Assembly: GCA_036417435.1 (NCBI GenBank)
Contig: CM070900.1
Coordinates: forward strand, 170,676,815 to 170,740,814
DNA length: 64,000 bases
Direction of reading: 5' to 3'
From: Inia geoffrensis
Taxonomy: Eukaryota; Chordata; Mammalia; Artiodactyla; Iniidae
Shown: in pieces, positions 1 through 12,097 of the stretch
How the letters are laid out: every line of letters starts with the position of its first letter
How positions within the stretch are numbered: the stretch's first letter is position 1
The notes under the pieces: model-generated
Databases searched by the model: none
What the model saw: the letters and a program-made list of their open reading frames with translations, nothing else
What the model was told of the DNA's origin: nothing
Translations under genes and position numbers: made by a program

Positions 1-285
1 GACAGTCGACTGCTTGCTCCTTTGGTTATCATTCTTCTTAACTGTCCGAAGCTCAGTGTTAAGTTGGTACCCCGGACTTGCGTTTCTAAGTCTACCCTTG
101 TTCATTCTTTGTCAGCTTTAGAAATAGTAATTATCTTGTGAAATTCCAGCTTCTGTACTCCTTGAAGTTCTCTGTCAACCTTTTACTAAAGTTTAAAATT
201 TAAGTAAAATTTCTTTTAGATAAAAAAATCCTGTTCCCTTTACTGGTGTGGTTTCCATGTACCGGGAGGAATCTGGCTGATAAAT
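1..285. other. Unassigned flank, no gene seen
   Basis: A+T-rich single-copy-looking DNA leading into the first SINE. I see no splice-flanked open frame, RNA gene or recognisable repeat in it. Confidence 0.5.
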
Positions 286-295
286 TTAGTATTTG

Positions 296-501
296 GGGCT
301 TCCCTGGTGGCGCAGTGGTTCGGAGTCCGCCTGCTGATGCAGGGGACACGGGTTCGTGCCCCAGTCCGGGAAGATACCACATGCTGCGGAGCGACTGGGC
401 CCGTGAGCCATGGCCGCTGAGCCTGTGCGTCTGGAGCCTGTGCTGCGCAACGGGGGAGGCCACAGCAGTGAGAGGCCCGCGTACCGCAAAAAAAAAAAAA
501 A
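296..501 (+). mobile_element. CHR-2-type cetacean SINE
   Basis: The element starts at gggcttccctgg and ends in gcgtaccgc followed by an A tail. The tRNA-like head keeps a pol III A box (tggcgcagtgg, 308-318) and B box (ggttcgtgcc, 351-360). An exact 10-bp target duplication TTAGTATTTG lies at 286-295 and 502-511, so both insertion ends are intact. Open frames across it are accidental and not genes. Confidence 0.95.
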
Positions 502-511
502 TTAGTATTTG

Positions 512-2458
512 TTTTGCTTTGTGTTCTGTTGTTTCCTTCTTTCTACGTATTTTTCCTGTTTTTGAATTTTTTACTCAAGTAGTGAACAAATTTATCCAAC
601 AGCAATTATTGAATAGTCAGATGTCTTCCCATTACTTTGAAAAGACACATTTCTTCAGTTAAATATCTCATAGCTTGCTCTTTTTGTTACGCTAAATTGT
701 CTTTTGGTGCGCCAGTTCAATGGTGATTAAATATATTTTCTTTATTTTACATGTTGATCTATTTTGAAGCAAACTAAACTATATTATCCTGCCCTCTGTT
801 GAAAAAAAAAAATAATCTTGAGATTTTCCAGGGTAATTATTTCAGTATCTTTTAATTTTTTCATAATTACCATTCTCTTTCATTTTTATACTTGTTTTTG
901 AAGTATAATCTGTACTTTTAATCTGCATTTTCCCCCAGACTACAAAGTGTTTTATGTGTTTGATATTGAATTGCAAGGGCAAACTGGAAAAGTAGAATTT
1001 AGAACGTCATCAATAAAATTTTTAAAAATCTTAATTTTCCTCCTAAAAGTTGCCTGTATTACTCGTTTCCAAGTTTCTCAATCTACACAAGAGGCATCCT
1101 ACCTGGTAATTTGTCTGGGCATATTAAACTCTCTTGTATATTATATCAATTGGGGAAATGTGAACGTTAACATGTATCATCCCTATAGGGATAGACCCTC
1201 CCCTCACTTAGAACCAAGTTTGATGGAATTTTATTGCATTCCCTCTAAGGTACAATCATTTAGTTTCTTGGACATCTCCTCCTGGAGTGTATTGCTAAAT
1301 TTCAGCAAATATATAATTATTCCCCAAACAATTAACAGTAGTAGGCTGATCACAGTTATTCTGATAATCTATTCAAGAAATTCTGCCCATTTTTCAGTGT
1401 ATTATTAATTTCAGTCACAAGGATAGGCTATATTTAGACTATATTTCTTAATCAGATCATATCTAATCTACCTCTAATTAGACTTCTATTGTGATACTAT
1501 AGAACTATTTGCCAAATCCATGGGGGTATTGCCATAAAAATTATAAAAAGCAAATACTTCTAAGGGAATCAGATAGGGCCCTTAGGAGGTAACTTTCATC
1601 ATGTATATTAATGTATTATCTGAACAGACAGAAATGATAAATCTGCTGCCCTCTGGAGATGCTACCCTTGTGACTAATACTAGCGGTATCAAAACAAGGG
1701 CAAACAAGTTAAAACACTATATATCTTTAAAGGAATGCATCCAAAAACTATAGTGAACAACTATTATAAGGTACCTGCCAAGCATCTGAAATCTTTTTCT
1801 ATATTTAGTGAAATTCTACCAAAAAAGGATTGATGAGACTCACCTCACACTATAGAAAGAAAATACAATAATTCAGTAGGTTTTATTGTTTCCCATTATC
1901 CACTGCCTTCAGTATAAAAGGATTTTACAACTTTTGTAAAATTGCTTTAAGTGACTCTTTATGGCAGGAGTTTAATTTCCTGCCTTATTAACAGCATACT
2001 TGGCCGTGTAACCTACTTCCATCAACGAACTGTGAACAGAAGTGATTATATGAAATGTCAGAGCAGAAGCCTCCACAGACATCACATCATTCTGCTCTCT
2101 CACTCTAAGTCCTAAAATGAGAGCGCATAAGGAGTAGAACCTCAGTTAACACAAAACAGGCCTGTAAAGTAAGATATATAGTACCTTGTTAAAATTGGGA
2201 GAGGGGGTTATATTTGTTGCAGCATAATCAGAGGAAGCTATCAATACACGTGTTGTCCTACCTAATGTATGGACATGGCACATAACCTCAACCCACTGAA
2301 ACCACTCATGAAGTAGGAGATAGTGACATACATGCAGAACAAGTGGAGAATACACTCTGCTGGCAGTGGTAGCTGGATTAGCAATGTGCATTTTCCAGGG
2401 GAAAAAGTATCTATTTCTTGATGCTGGCAACAGAAGCAACAGTGAGAGCTTTCCTCTA
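512..2458. other. Unassigned A+T-rich DNA
   Basis: No repeat family that I recognise. One open frame of 153 codons (947-1408, +) has no recognisable domain and a composition like its surroundings. I treat it as chance. Confidence 0.45.
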
Positions 2459-2466
2459 GGCACAGT

Positions 2467-2603
2467 TTTTTTTTTTTTTTTTTTTCTTTTTTTAACATCT
2501 TTATTGGGTTAAAATTGCTCTACAATGGTGTGTCAGTTTCTACTTTATAACAAAGTGAATCAGTTATATATATACAGACGTTCACATATTTCTTCCCTCT
2601 TGC
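2467..2603 (-). mobile_element. L1 3' UTR, 5'-truncated insertion
   Basis: On the minus strand this is the terminal part of the same L1 3' UTR seen at 11886-12089 and 52277-52570. It includes ataaagatgtt before the A tail, which reads here as a T run from about 2467. A target duplication GGCACAGTTTT lies at 2459-2469 and 2604-2614, marking a complete, heavily 5'-truncated insertion of about 135 bp. Confidence 0.85.
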
Positions 2604-2842
2604 GGCACAGTTTTGACTGCAGCTTCAGCTTCTGTTTAGGCGCTGTTCTTCCAAATCTAGCATCTCATCAATTTCTGTGAGCTAACCAATAACCTCCATG
2701 CTTAAATCACACAGTCAGTTTCTGGGCCTTTCAAATAAATATCAACTGTTCCAAAAACTGTCAATAAAAAGAGGTTGTGAGCAATCATTTAGGGAAATGG
2801 AAACAATCCATTATTGACTGTCCATGTTAAAGATGAAGGCAT

Positions 2843-3202
2843 TTTACCAAGTTCATAGATACAGAGGACAGATTGGTGGTTGCCAGAGGTGGAGAGTGGG
2901 AGGTGGAAAAATGGGTGAGGGGAGTCAAAATTTACAAACTTCCAGTTATAAAACAAATAAATCAGGGAGATGTAACGTACAGCATGGTGACTATAGTTAA
3001 TAATACTGTATTCCATATCTGAAAGTTGCTAAGACAGTAGATCTTAAAAGTTCTCATCAAGAGAAAAAAATTCTGTAACTATGTATGGTGATATATGTTA
3101 CCTAGATGATCATTTCACAATATGTACAAATATAGAATCATTTTGTTGTACACCTGCAACTAATATAATGTATATCAATTATGCCTCAATTTTAAAAAAG
3201 AA
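2843..3202 (+). mobile_element. Older L1 3' UTR fragment
   Basis: It carries phrases typical of mammalian L1M 3' UTRs in order: tggttgccagaggtgg, acttccagttataaa, catggtgactatagtt, agatcttaaaagttctcatca, tgttgtacacctgcaacta. It ends near an A-rich tail at about 3195. Divergence is clearly higher than in the SINEs and no target duplication was found. Confidence 0.75.
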
Positions 3203-3720
3203 GAATGTGAAGACATTTAAATTCCACTAGTCTTTTTGGGTGATTCTCAGGCAGCTTGGCCCACAATGGAAAAAAATTAAATTGTAATCTATGATCACCC
3301 AGAAAAAGGTGTACAAAGAAAGAAGATTTAAGCTACTGAATGACCACTGTCACAGAACAGTATGAAGAATATAAAATATTTAAGAACTGTGAGCTGAGGG
3401 AATTCTTCCAAAAGTGCTGAACAGCTTAGAAAAAAAAAAAAAAACAAGGTATATTTCTTAAACATATTCCTCAAGGCAATGGCTGAAGCCTAAGGGCATT
3501 AGAAAACTATACCAAAGATCCACTTATTGTTTGGAGCAGCTGGGATGCAAAAGATTCAACAGAGTGGAAAGTTTGAATTTGTAAGTTGTCAAACAGCAAC
3601 TTTGGTTCAATTTACTGTCTGACTAGGTAACTGGACTTCTTTGTTGATGTTTGTTTTTCTATGTCAATATCTGACCAAGTTCCAAACATTCTGAAAGAAA
3701 TAATCTTAATATGAAAATAT
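3203..3720. other. Unassigned DNA
   Basis: A+T-rich sequence with an A run at 3431-3444. I recognise nothing in it. Confidence 0.4.
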
Positions 3721-3731
3721 CCCTGAATCCT

Positions 3732-3943
3732 TTTTTCTTTTTTTTTTTTTTTCAGTATGTGGGCCTCTCACTATTGTGGCCCCTCCCATTGCAGAGGACA
3801 GGCTCCGGACGCGCAGGCTCAGCGGCCATGGATCACGGGCCTAGCCACTCCGCGGCATGTGGGGCCTTCCCGGACCAGGGTACAAACCCATGTCCCCTGC
3901 GTCGGCAGGTGGACTCTCAACCACTGAGCCACCAGGGAAGCCC
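3732..3943 (-). mobile_element. CHR-2-type SINE
   Basis: The minus-strand CHR SINE has its T-rich (A-tail) end at 3731-3752 and its 5' end at gggaagccc (about 3936-3943). An exact 11-bp target duplication CCCTGAATCCT is at 3721-3731 and 3941-3951. It overlaps the SINE start by shared bases. Confidence 0.94.
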
Positions 3944-4169
3944 TGAATCCTATCTCTTAAATGTTAAAATGTCACCTCCCAATTTCCCAGGGTCTTTGCT
4001 GATATTTTATACCAATCAGACATGTCTTCTTTAGAAATGGAATGAGAATTTACTAATCTTCAAAAATTCATTATTCCTTTCTCCATCCAGGTCAGATTCT
4101 TGATCATACAAAGATTTTATTGCTTCTGGTAATGGCAGAGTTGCATATAGTGGACTTACTCTCCAATAA

Positions 4170-4175
<6 letters not shown>

Positions 4176-4212
<37 letters not shown>
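4176..4212. repeat. (TG)n microsatellite
   Basis: An almost pure TG tract of about 18 units follows a short TA run. It is long enough to be length-polymorphic. Confidence 0.9.
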
Positions 4213-4214
<2 letters not shown>

Positions 4215-6054
4215 AAATATTACACACAAAAAATTAAAGGTACTGGAGTACTACCAAAAGACAGGCAGAAGCTGGAGAGAATTTGACTCTCAAAATAAAG
4301 AAACATCACTGGGTGAAATCTATACTGATTTTTTTGTTCTCTAAGGAATAACCAGAAAATGTGGTATAGATTTGATACAAATCAGGTAGAAATCCACATT
4401 CACAGGACAGACTTCATGCCTCTAAGTAGAAAGTAATGGCTGGAGGATGTAGAAAGGTGAGCAGAGATCTCAGCTACTGAAAACAAAAATTTGGAGACTG
4501 AATATAATCCCAAATTATAAAGGCTTGGAAAATACTCAAGTTATTCCATCAAAACCCCAGGAGGACCATGTTTTTGCAACAATAACTATACCAAGACTAT
4601 GGATTCACTCTAACATTAAGAGTGAAGCATAAACAGATAATAGAATTAATGTATCCTAGCAGGGCTGATCAAGACAAAAATGGAGAAAACTAAGTACCAT
4701 TATTAAGAATGAAAGAGACATTACTTATAAATCCTTTACAGATTAAACACATAATAATGAGAAATTATGAACAATACTTTGTTAATTATATGAACAACTT
4801 AGATAAAATTATTTTTAAAAGAATTGATGGAAAAATATTAATAGCTCAATAGCAATCAAATAAGGTGAATAGTTAGTCCAAGACATTTTACTCAATGAAA
4901 CATTATGTGTATATGTTTTTGATATATTGTTTTCAAAGAATGATAGAGAAATCATTATCAGATTACTCTGAACACCACAAAGGGAAGATTATCATCATAA
5001 AAATGAAAAAAATAGAAAAAAATCAAATATAGCAAAGATATAAATAAAATAAGTCGACTTACTTGAACTACAAAAAATAAGAAAGCATGACAAAAATAGA
5101 ATAGGAAATTAACAACAAGTAGGAAAGGTAAAAGAAGTATTTAACTTGTGCTGAACTCAAACTATATAGCTATATTAAATAGAAGAAACAACTTTTAGGT
5201 GATAAACATTGTGTTTTCAAGGGGGGGTGGTGTGGGACTCAATAAATTGTATGTATCTTCCCTGCCTGAGCTCTATAGAACTTAAAACATAAATTTTAAA
5301 AATAGAAAGAGAAACAAACTATCACAATTATTGCTGATAGAAAATAAGGAGACTTTAGGTCTGTATTAAAGATGACCTTAATGATATTGAGTACCATGTT
5401 TAGGTGGCCTTATCTACTCAATCAGTGTGGGTAATTGTTTGGGGCTTATCTGCCCTCAAAGGTGAAGAGTGTAGAAAACATTATAGAACCTGTACATCTG
5501 TGACCAATGCTTTCTCAAGAGGATATAAGTAGACACTGAGTTGAGGATGCCCTGTTCATCTTTCTAAATTTTCCAAGTAGATACAATTTCACTTCACCAA
5601 AGTAAATAGTCAGGAAGAGGTTAATTAGGACAGTACTTTGGAAAAGCTCATTTAAATGTAAAGTAGAAGTGGGGAAAAGACATTTATTCTACTATTCTAC
5701 TTTATTTTCTTAGTCTTGGTTTTACCCATTAAATCTAACAAGAATGGGCAATTTGCCACAAAAGGGGATATCAGAAGTCTATCTGATCTCTACCTTCAAA
5801 GAGGTTGCTCTCCAAATACCAATAGCTATGGCTTTCAGAAGAACCAATGACCATGGAGGACAATTTCTATTTTGTTGCCCAAAGTCTCAAAAATAGTGCA
5901 TTAATGAAATCAATTCTAAAACAGCTGAACCCAAGACTGAAAGTTCCCTTCCATTCCACACTGTGTGTCTTCTTTGCCAAAGAAGAACATCAGAGCTTCT
6001 GCAGTACAGTGAAGGGATGACATTAAAATGAGTAAAAGGCAGTCTTTAAATAAA
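4213..6054. other. Unassigned A+T-rich DNA
   Basis: No gene or confident repeat. The stretch 4250-4660 has an L1-like feel (A-rich on one strand), but I cannot match it to an L1 segment with confidence. Confidence 0.35.
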
Positions 6055-6169
6055 TACATACATATATATATATATATATATATTTATCAAACAACGATAT
6101 GCCTCAATGCACACTCCTTCTATAACCAAATTTCTATGAGGTAATTAAACATTAATTTCTAAGCACAAT

Positions 6170-6204
<35 letters not shown>
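6055..6204. repeat. Microsatellite pair (TA)n and (GACA)n
   Basis: A TA tract lies at about 6060-6083. A clean tetranucleotide tract of agac/acag units lies at 6174-6204, preceded by a short GA run. The roughly 90 bases between them are ordinary sequence. Confidence 0.85.
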
Positions 6205-8510
6205 TGAACCAATCCCCAATTCCACAGGCACTCTCTCAGGCAAAATTAATGTTGCCAAAGACAGGAGTAAGAACTTAGCGGGGTTAGAGTAAAGTGGGCT
6301 GGTTCAATGACCCATAATTCATATCTCGTGAGATTCAGCTCAAACAGAAACAAAAAATTTTGACAAGAAGTTAATTTTGAGCACTGTGCATTGTCCATAT
6401 GTGTGGGAAAAAAATAATGGAAGCAAACTTTGTTTTCTCTTAGAGTTGAGTTAGAGACACGTACCATCTAGCAAATGTTTTAGATTAGTATTGTCACCAG
6501 TTATTCTGAGGGACTTTCTTTCACTGTCTTTCACTATCAAAACTTCCACTTCTCTTATGCTCTGCGTTCTGAGAACCTAGAGCCGTTCCACTCTGGATCC
6601 ACTTGCTGATGTTCCCTTCGCCATCTCTTCAGATAACACATTTGAGTCCTGTGCCCCCAGTGATGTTTCCACTGCCTTTTGTTCCAGATTTTTTTATGTC
6701 TGTAAAACCAAGGAGTGTTTTTTCTTTATCCTCACATTTATTTCTACTGTAGAATTGCCCTCAATATGTTCCTGAATTGAAGCTGTGATAAATGCTTCTG
6801 AAGCTTGAGTCCCAGGAGTCCTGTACGTTCCTGGAATTGAATGATTTCCTTTCTTTATTTTTCCTTTTTTTATCTGATCAAGGCACGGTTTTTCTAGCAT
6901 TCGCTTACACATTTGATATTTTGATGTCTCTCATCCTAGAAATATGAAGTCAAATCCTAATGTTTCTCCCAGAAGCATCTATTATTCAAACATAGCTTGT
7001 CTACCTTTTTATCCCTTAACACTTCCACCAACAAAATATTTTTCCATTGGTCCAGTCAGGCATATACTTAATAGATAATTATCTTGCCTGAATCTCCTTT
7101 AGTATCTTTCATCTATTTGTGCCCTTCTAAGGCTTACTTCTATTGTATAATTTCTCCAACATTACTCAGAGTGCCAGCAATATGTCAGTATCTACATCTG
7201 CAGTAACTCTATCACCTTGAAAACACCTAATATTGCTCCAATTATTTTATACTAACCTTCATCTGAAACTTGTACAGATATTCTATAATCACCTTTTATA
7301 GCTCTTACCAGCCTCTAAGGATGACCTCCATGTAATAATGAAATCTTCTGTCATTTCTCTAATGTTCTCTTCTGTAGCAGTTTAGCATGATACTTTTTTC
7401 CTTTTATTTTCTAGGTTTGGCATGTATATTTTAAAATAAGGACCTCACTTTTGCTCTGCCAACAGGAGAAAGTTAGCTGTTTTGCAATTTAAAAGCCATT
7501 CTGCACACTGATATTTAAAGGGCACATAAGCATTCTTCTTTCTTGTAAAATAAAGATTTGCTTCAGCCAAGCATATTTAGGAAAAGCTGTGCCTAAATAA
7601 TAAGCTGTGACAGGCTGCACCCTGAGAACCTTTCTGCCTTTAGGGACACTTGCCTTGTTAGGGTCCCTCTGGTCTTTGTCCCTTAATTTATGCTTCTGCC
7701 TCTCTATAAAGAGACAATCACTTGTAGATAAATCTTTGATATGTAAGAGCCACTAAGATTAAAACACCCTGTGGTCAGGTTAAAGACCTTCACCCTAGTA
7801 CTGAAAAAAAACAGAAAAACAAATCACAAACATAAAAACTTCTTTGGTCTAAAATAAGCTTCTAAAAACACGTAAGAAAAAAATACATATCTGTCAAAAC
7901 ATAAAGTTCTAACAACAGTGCCATGCTTCAGTCTCTACCAAATTCTCTCCATACAAATATTGTGCTTTCCTGAATTCTATTATTTTTGTTTGTTTGTTTT
8001 TTCTCATTGCTAGCCCTGTGTGGAGGACACTAAGGAGTTTCAGCTATTAGCACCCATCTTCCCTACCCAATCTGTAAGATAAAACCGTGGAGTCATAGAT
8101 GAGGTTGAAAACATCAATTTGAAGACTAAGAGCCCAGTGCAGGGTTAGGACAGAACTTCCCCTTCAGTACTCCCCTCTTCCGCTAGGACCAGATGGATTC
8201 AGATCTCTTTGTTATTCTCTCCAAATTTACTAAAGTAAATTACTCTACTTTCCCCAGGTAAGAAGAGATAAAAGGGTGGATGGAGGTCAGGAATGTGTCT
8301 GGAGAAGAAATCCCTTCTTAGAGAAATCAAGAATAGAAAATCAAACAAATAAACAAACAAAAAACAGGCAAAGAAATGCCTTGTAAATAGAAACTAGAAA
8401 CTGAGAGCATATGTTAATATCATAAAACAACAGACAATACAATAGTTAATATCATAAAATATGGAATATTGGCAGAGGAGGGTCAGATAATATAAATTAT
8501 TAGTGAGAAT
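6205..8510. other. Unassigned DNA
   Basis: No recognised repeat or exon. Short open frames here (for example 6246-6467 and 6694-6912, minus) show no domain and no flanking splice logic. Confidence 0.4.
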
Positions 8511-8514
8511 TTCA

Positions 8515-8904
8515 GAAAACTGAACCAACTAGGAACTGCTGGTTGAAGCATGAACTGTGATAGCCTCTTTGGAAAGCATTAGGACAGTAATAAATTAAAT
8601 TAAGTCTGCATCTACCTTACAGTTCAGAAATTCCATCCTTGAGTTTTTGCTCTAGAGAAATTTACATTCTGGGCCATGTGTCATATACAAAAATGGCAGA
8701 GAAAACTGGCTTGTAAGAACGAAAAATGTTAGCTGTGTATCCTAGAATTATACAGCATTTAGAAACAATAAATTAGAGGTATATACATTACCATGCACTC
8801 ATTTTTAAAAATGTAGTTCTCGATGAAACATGAAAGACACAAAATCTATAGAGCCATATAACTTATGTTTATTAGAATACATAAACGCTCAAGACAATGC
8901 TATC

Positions 8905-8944
<40 letters not shown>

Positions 8945-9850
8945 TTACGCGGGCCTCTCACTGCTGTGGCCTCTCCCGTTGCAGAGCACAGGCTCCGGAC
9001 GCGCAGGCTCAGCGGCCATGGCTCACGGGCGCAGCCGCTCCGCGGCATGTGGGATCCTCCCATACCGGGGCACGAACCCGTGTCCCCTGCATCGGCAGGC
9101 GGACTCTCAACCACTGCGCCACCAGGGAAGCCCAATGCTATCTATTTTATGAGGATATATGCAACATGTCTCAAGCAGTAGTATGAAGGCCCAGGGGAAC
9201 AGGAAAACAAAAAAGGAGTCTTGCAATGATCTGTGAAATTAATTTGCCATGAATCAGAAAAGTAGTCAAGGATCATCACCAGACATCCCCCACAGATAAA
9301 CTGTAAACAACACCAAAAGATGAATATCCAAGAGAAAAATATACAAGTCATAAATTCAGGAAAATCATAATGGAAATACAGTGCCAATGAATATATTAAC
9401 TAATTCTCAAAATCACTACTGATTGGAGCAATGCAAATAAAATCAATAAGGTATCAGGTTTTAACATTACATTTGGTAAAATAATTTAAAGATAGGAAAG
9501 TATAACATGTTTGCAAACTTGTCTGTGAAATAAGTGCTGTTTTTCTCTGCTGGTGAAACTGTAAATTGCAATACTCATTTTGGAGGGAAAGAGGAAAATA
9601 ATGGAAGAATTAACAGGCAATTCCATTACTAGTTCTTATCATATGCATACGCATAGGACATAGAAAGTATAAGAATACCCATTGTAACTTTGACTATAAT
9701 AGTGGATAATTAGAAAAAATAGATGTTCATCATTATATGAACAATTAAATAAATTGAAGTATACCTACTACTTAACAGTAGTTAAAATGAATACAATAGA
9801 TATGTATCATAGAAGTAGATATGTAACATACAAAGTTTCATAAGATTGGC
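8515..9850 (+). mobile_element. Eroded L1M (ORF2 3' region/3' UTR), split by a SINE
   Basis: Phrases such as tttggaaagcatt, gaaattccatccttgagt, tcagaaattccatc (before 8650) and ctggtgaaactgtaaattgcaa, tagtggataattagaaaaa, taaataaattgaagtatacc (9390-9780) match the order of the ORF2 end and 3' UTR of old mammalian L1. A CHR SINE interrupts it at 8911-9132. Two separate fragments are possible, because each half starts in similar L1 territory. Confidence 0.5.
8911..9132 (-). mobile_element. Young-looking CHR-2-type SINE
   Basis: The minus-strand SINE has a T run of about 36 bases at its A-tail end. Many CpGs are retained. A perfect 16-bp target duplication CAATGCTATCTATTTT lies at 8895-8910 and 9133-9148. 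Intact CpGs, long tail and exact duplication make it one of the youngest insertions in the window. Confidence 0.96.
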
Positions 9851-10264
9851 AATATAGTTTTATTTTTAGTTTTATATAGTTTCATTTATAGTTTTATTTT
9901 ACATAGCAAAACAATATATTTTCATGGTTACACATATCTAAATATATATTGCCTAGAAGAAAGAATATCATACTGGAAAAAAATATATCTCGCAAGGGGA
10001 ATGCAATTGAATTTGTTTAAATGGGACTACATAGAAGGCAATTAAACACATGTTGAATTAAAAATAAAATAAAAAAATAACACTGAGGTGAATTAAATTA
10101 AGAAATAGGGAGAAAGATTTAACTTCTTCTCTTTCTTTTATTGACTTAACTGTAATGCACACAGTTAACAATACTTTCAGAGCTCATCTGTAATGTGGAT
10201 GCTCATATTCTCCTGTGCTACTGGCTGTGCCCAGGCAAGGATAAACTTTTTCTACCACATTGAT
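9851..10264. other. A+T-rich unassigned DNA
   Basis: Very A+T-rich, with repeated tagttttat/atagttttat words around 9858-9900. No feature is supported. Confidence 0.4.
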
Positions 10265-10590
10265 TTACCTGGTGCGTTAGGATAGACTAGGTTTTGCCAG
10301 TATAACAATTAACTTTTAAAACTTTCTGCTTACAAAACTAAGGTGTATTTCTCACCTATCCCACATGTCTTTCCTAAGTCAACTGCATCTTATCTGCACT
10401 TAAGAACCTATGCTGATGGGACTGCCCAAGCATAGTGAAAATAAGACAAACCATGCCCTGGTTCTTAAAGTTTCTGTTCAGAAATGTCACATTTCTGCCC
10501 ATATTTAATTGACTAAAGTAAGTTGTGTGGCAATCTTGAAACTATTGGAATAGGGAAGTATCATTCTTTCCCGGGGAAAAGCAGTGAATA
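10265..10590 (+). repeat. Old LTR-like mammalian interspersed repeat
   Basis: Ordered words such as taggttttgccagtataacaa, aaggtgtatttctcacc, tggttcttaaagtttctg, atgtcacatttctgcccatatttaattg and ggaagtatcattctttcc match a common ancient mammalian LTR-type repeat that I recall. I cannot name its family safely. No target duplication was found. Confidence 0.4.
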
Positions 10591-10675
10591 ATTTTTAATC
10601 ATAGTACAATCTAACTTAACTGGTTTATGAAAGTAGTTTGAACTATATAGAAATAGAGTTCTAAAAGCAGATTCA

Positions 10676-10816
10676 GGGACTTCCCTGGTGGTCCAGTGGC
10701 TAAGACTCTGCACATTCACTGCAGGGAGTGTGGATTCGATCCCTGGTTGGGGAACTAAGATCCCACATGCCGCATGGCGTGGCCAAAAAAAAATAAATAA
10801 ATAAATAAATAAATAA
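10676..10816 (+). mobile_element. Short CHR-superfamily SINE (older subfamily)
   Basis: The head gggacttccctggtggtccag and B box gattcgatccctgg are tRNA-derived. The body ends after cgtggcc in an (AAAT)n tail. It is about 140 bp and lacks the GC-rich 3' half of the CHR-2 copies. An exact 11-bp target duplication AAGCAGATTCA lies at 10665-10675 and 10821-10831. It may be the older whale/hippo-shared type. Confidence 0.85.
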
Positions 10817-10831
10817 TTGCAAGCAGATTCA

Positions 10832-11204
10832 TTGAATTTAGCACTTTAAAAATATTCTAAAACAGTTGTAAAATGTATTAACACAAGTTGTGTTATAACA
10901 AGTGAGCATTAGAGTCACTTTATGTGTGTGCCATAAGCAACACCATTTGCAGACAGTGATGACAATGCTTTGTGACTTACGGCATCAGAGCTGGGAGGGT
11001 GGTGAAATCTGACCATTTACTGCAGTTCTTGGGGAGACTGCTAATTGTTTTATTTTCTGTGTATTATGAATTGTTCTGTATAATGGATACTGTCAAAGAT
11101 AAACACAGCTGGACATTAGCTAATATGGTGAAAGCAGACTATTTAGTAACTAGTGACAGTAGGGGAAAGTGATGAGCTCTCCTGCAATTTGTGCAGAGTT
11201 TGAT
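10832..11204. other. Unassigned DNA
   Basis: No repeat or gene recognised. A 66-codon frame at 10972-11172 has no recognisable feature. Confidence 0.4.
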
Positions 11205-11553
11205 CCCAGAGGATGAAAATGGTGGTTACCAGGACCTAGAGAGTGAGGGAATTAGAGAGATGTCGATAAAAGATACAAACTTGCAACTAGAAGATAAATA
11301 ACTTCTCAACATCTGATGTACATCCTAGAGATTACAAGTCAACAATACTGTACTGAATACTTCAAAATTGCTATAAGACTAGCTCTGAAATGTTCTCACC
11401 ATAACAAAGAAATAATTATGTGATGTGATAGACATATTAGCTGACTCTACAGTGATAATCATATTACTATATATGTGAATCAATCAACAGGTTGTACACC
11501 TTAAACTTACACAATGTTACATGTTAATTATATCATTAATTAATTAATTGAGA
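11205..11553 (+). mobile_element. Old L1 3' UTR fragment
   Basis: The order of words (atggtggttaccaggacct, agatacaaacttgcaactag, tgatgtacatcctagag, ttgctataagactag, ttgtacaccttaaacttacacaatg) follows the L1M 3' UTR. It ends in an (ATTA)n tail at 11531-11552. Confidence 0.7.
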
Positions 11554-11885
11554 ACAAAGCAGTAGGGAGGGGAAATGGCAAGGCCTTGAACAGAATCAGG
11601 AAATGGAAAAATTTTTAAAAGCAGCAAGGAGAGCTTGGTCCATGGGAAACCTATCTGGGTTTGCTAACCTGTGCTTATGGAAGTTAGCTCACACCCTCTC
11701 AGGACCGGGAGACAGAGGTCCTTATCATCAGGTGTTGGCTGGAACACACAGTAAATTATTTTGGCAGCCTGGATTTTTCTCAGGCAGGCTAGTATCATCC
11801 TAGTCATACAGACTTGTGGTGTTAGAAATTATGCTAGCGTTTGTTTAAATCCATATAAGCCAAGTTTAGGCCTAGCCAAGATGAG

Positions 11886-12089
11886 CAGCCGCATGGCACA
11901 GGGAGATCAGCTCAGTGCTTTGTGACCACCTAGAGGGGTGGGATAGGGAGGGTGGGAGGGAGACGCAAGAGAGAAGAGATATGGGGATATATGTATATGT
12001 ATAGCTGACTCACTTTGTTATAAAGCAGAAACTAACACACCATTGTAAAGCAATTATACTCCAATAAAGATATTTAAAAAAACGTAAAA
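11886..12089 (+). mobile_element. Lineage-type L1 3' end, 5'-truncated
   Basis: The segment cagccgcatggcacagggag through ccaataaagatattt is the same L1 3' UTR as at 52277-52570. It has a poly(A) signal AATAAA just before the A-rich tail. An 8-bp duplication AAGATGAG (11878-11885 and 12090-12097) frames a 204-bp truncated insertion. Confidence 0.85.
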
Positions 12090-12097
12090 AAGATGAG

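Noticed and set aside
306..365. tRNA gene in SINE heads
   Set aside because: A and B boxes exist because the SINE derives from a tRNA, but there is no cloverleaf-complete mature tRNA sequence.
246..662. 138-codon open frame on +
   Set aside because: It runs through the CHR SINE at 296-501. The same peptide phrases recur wherever the SINE occurs, so it is a repeat artefact.
947..1408. 153-codon frame as a possible gene
   Set aside because: No domain, no splice or promoter context, composition equal to the flanks. Kept only as a note.
8830..9186. Several long overlapping frames with poly-Phe or poly-Lys stretches
   Set aside because: They are translations of the SINE body and its T/A tail in different frames.
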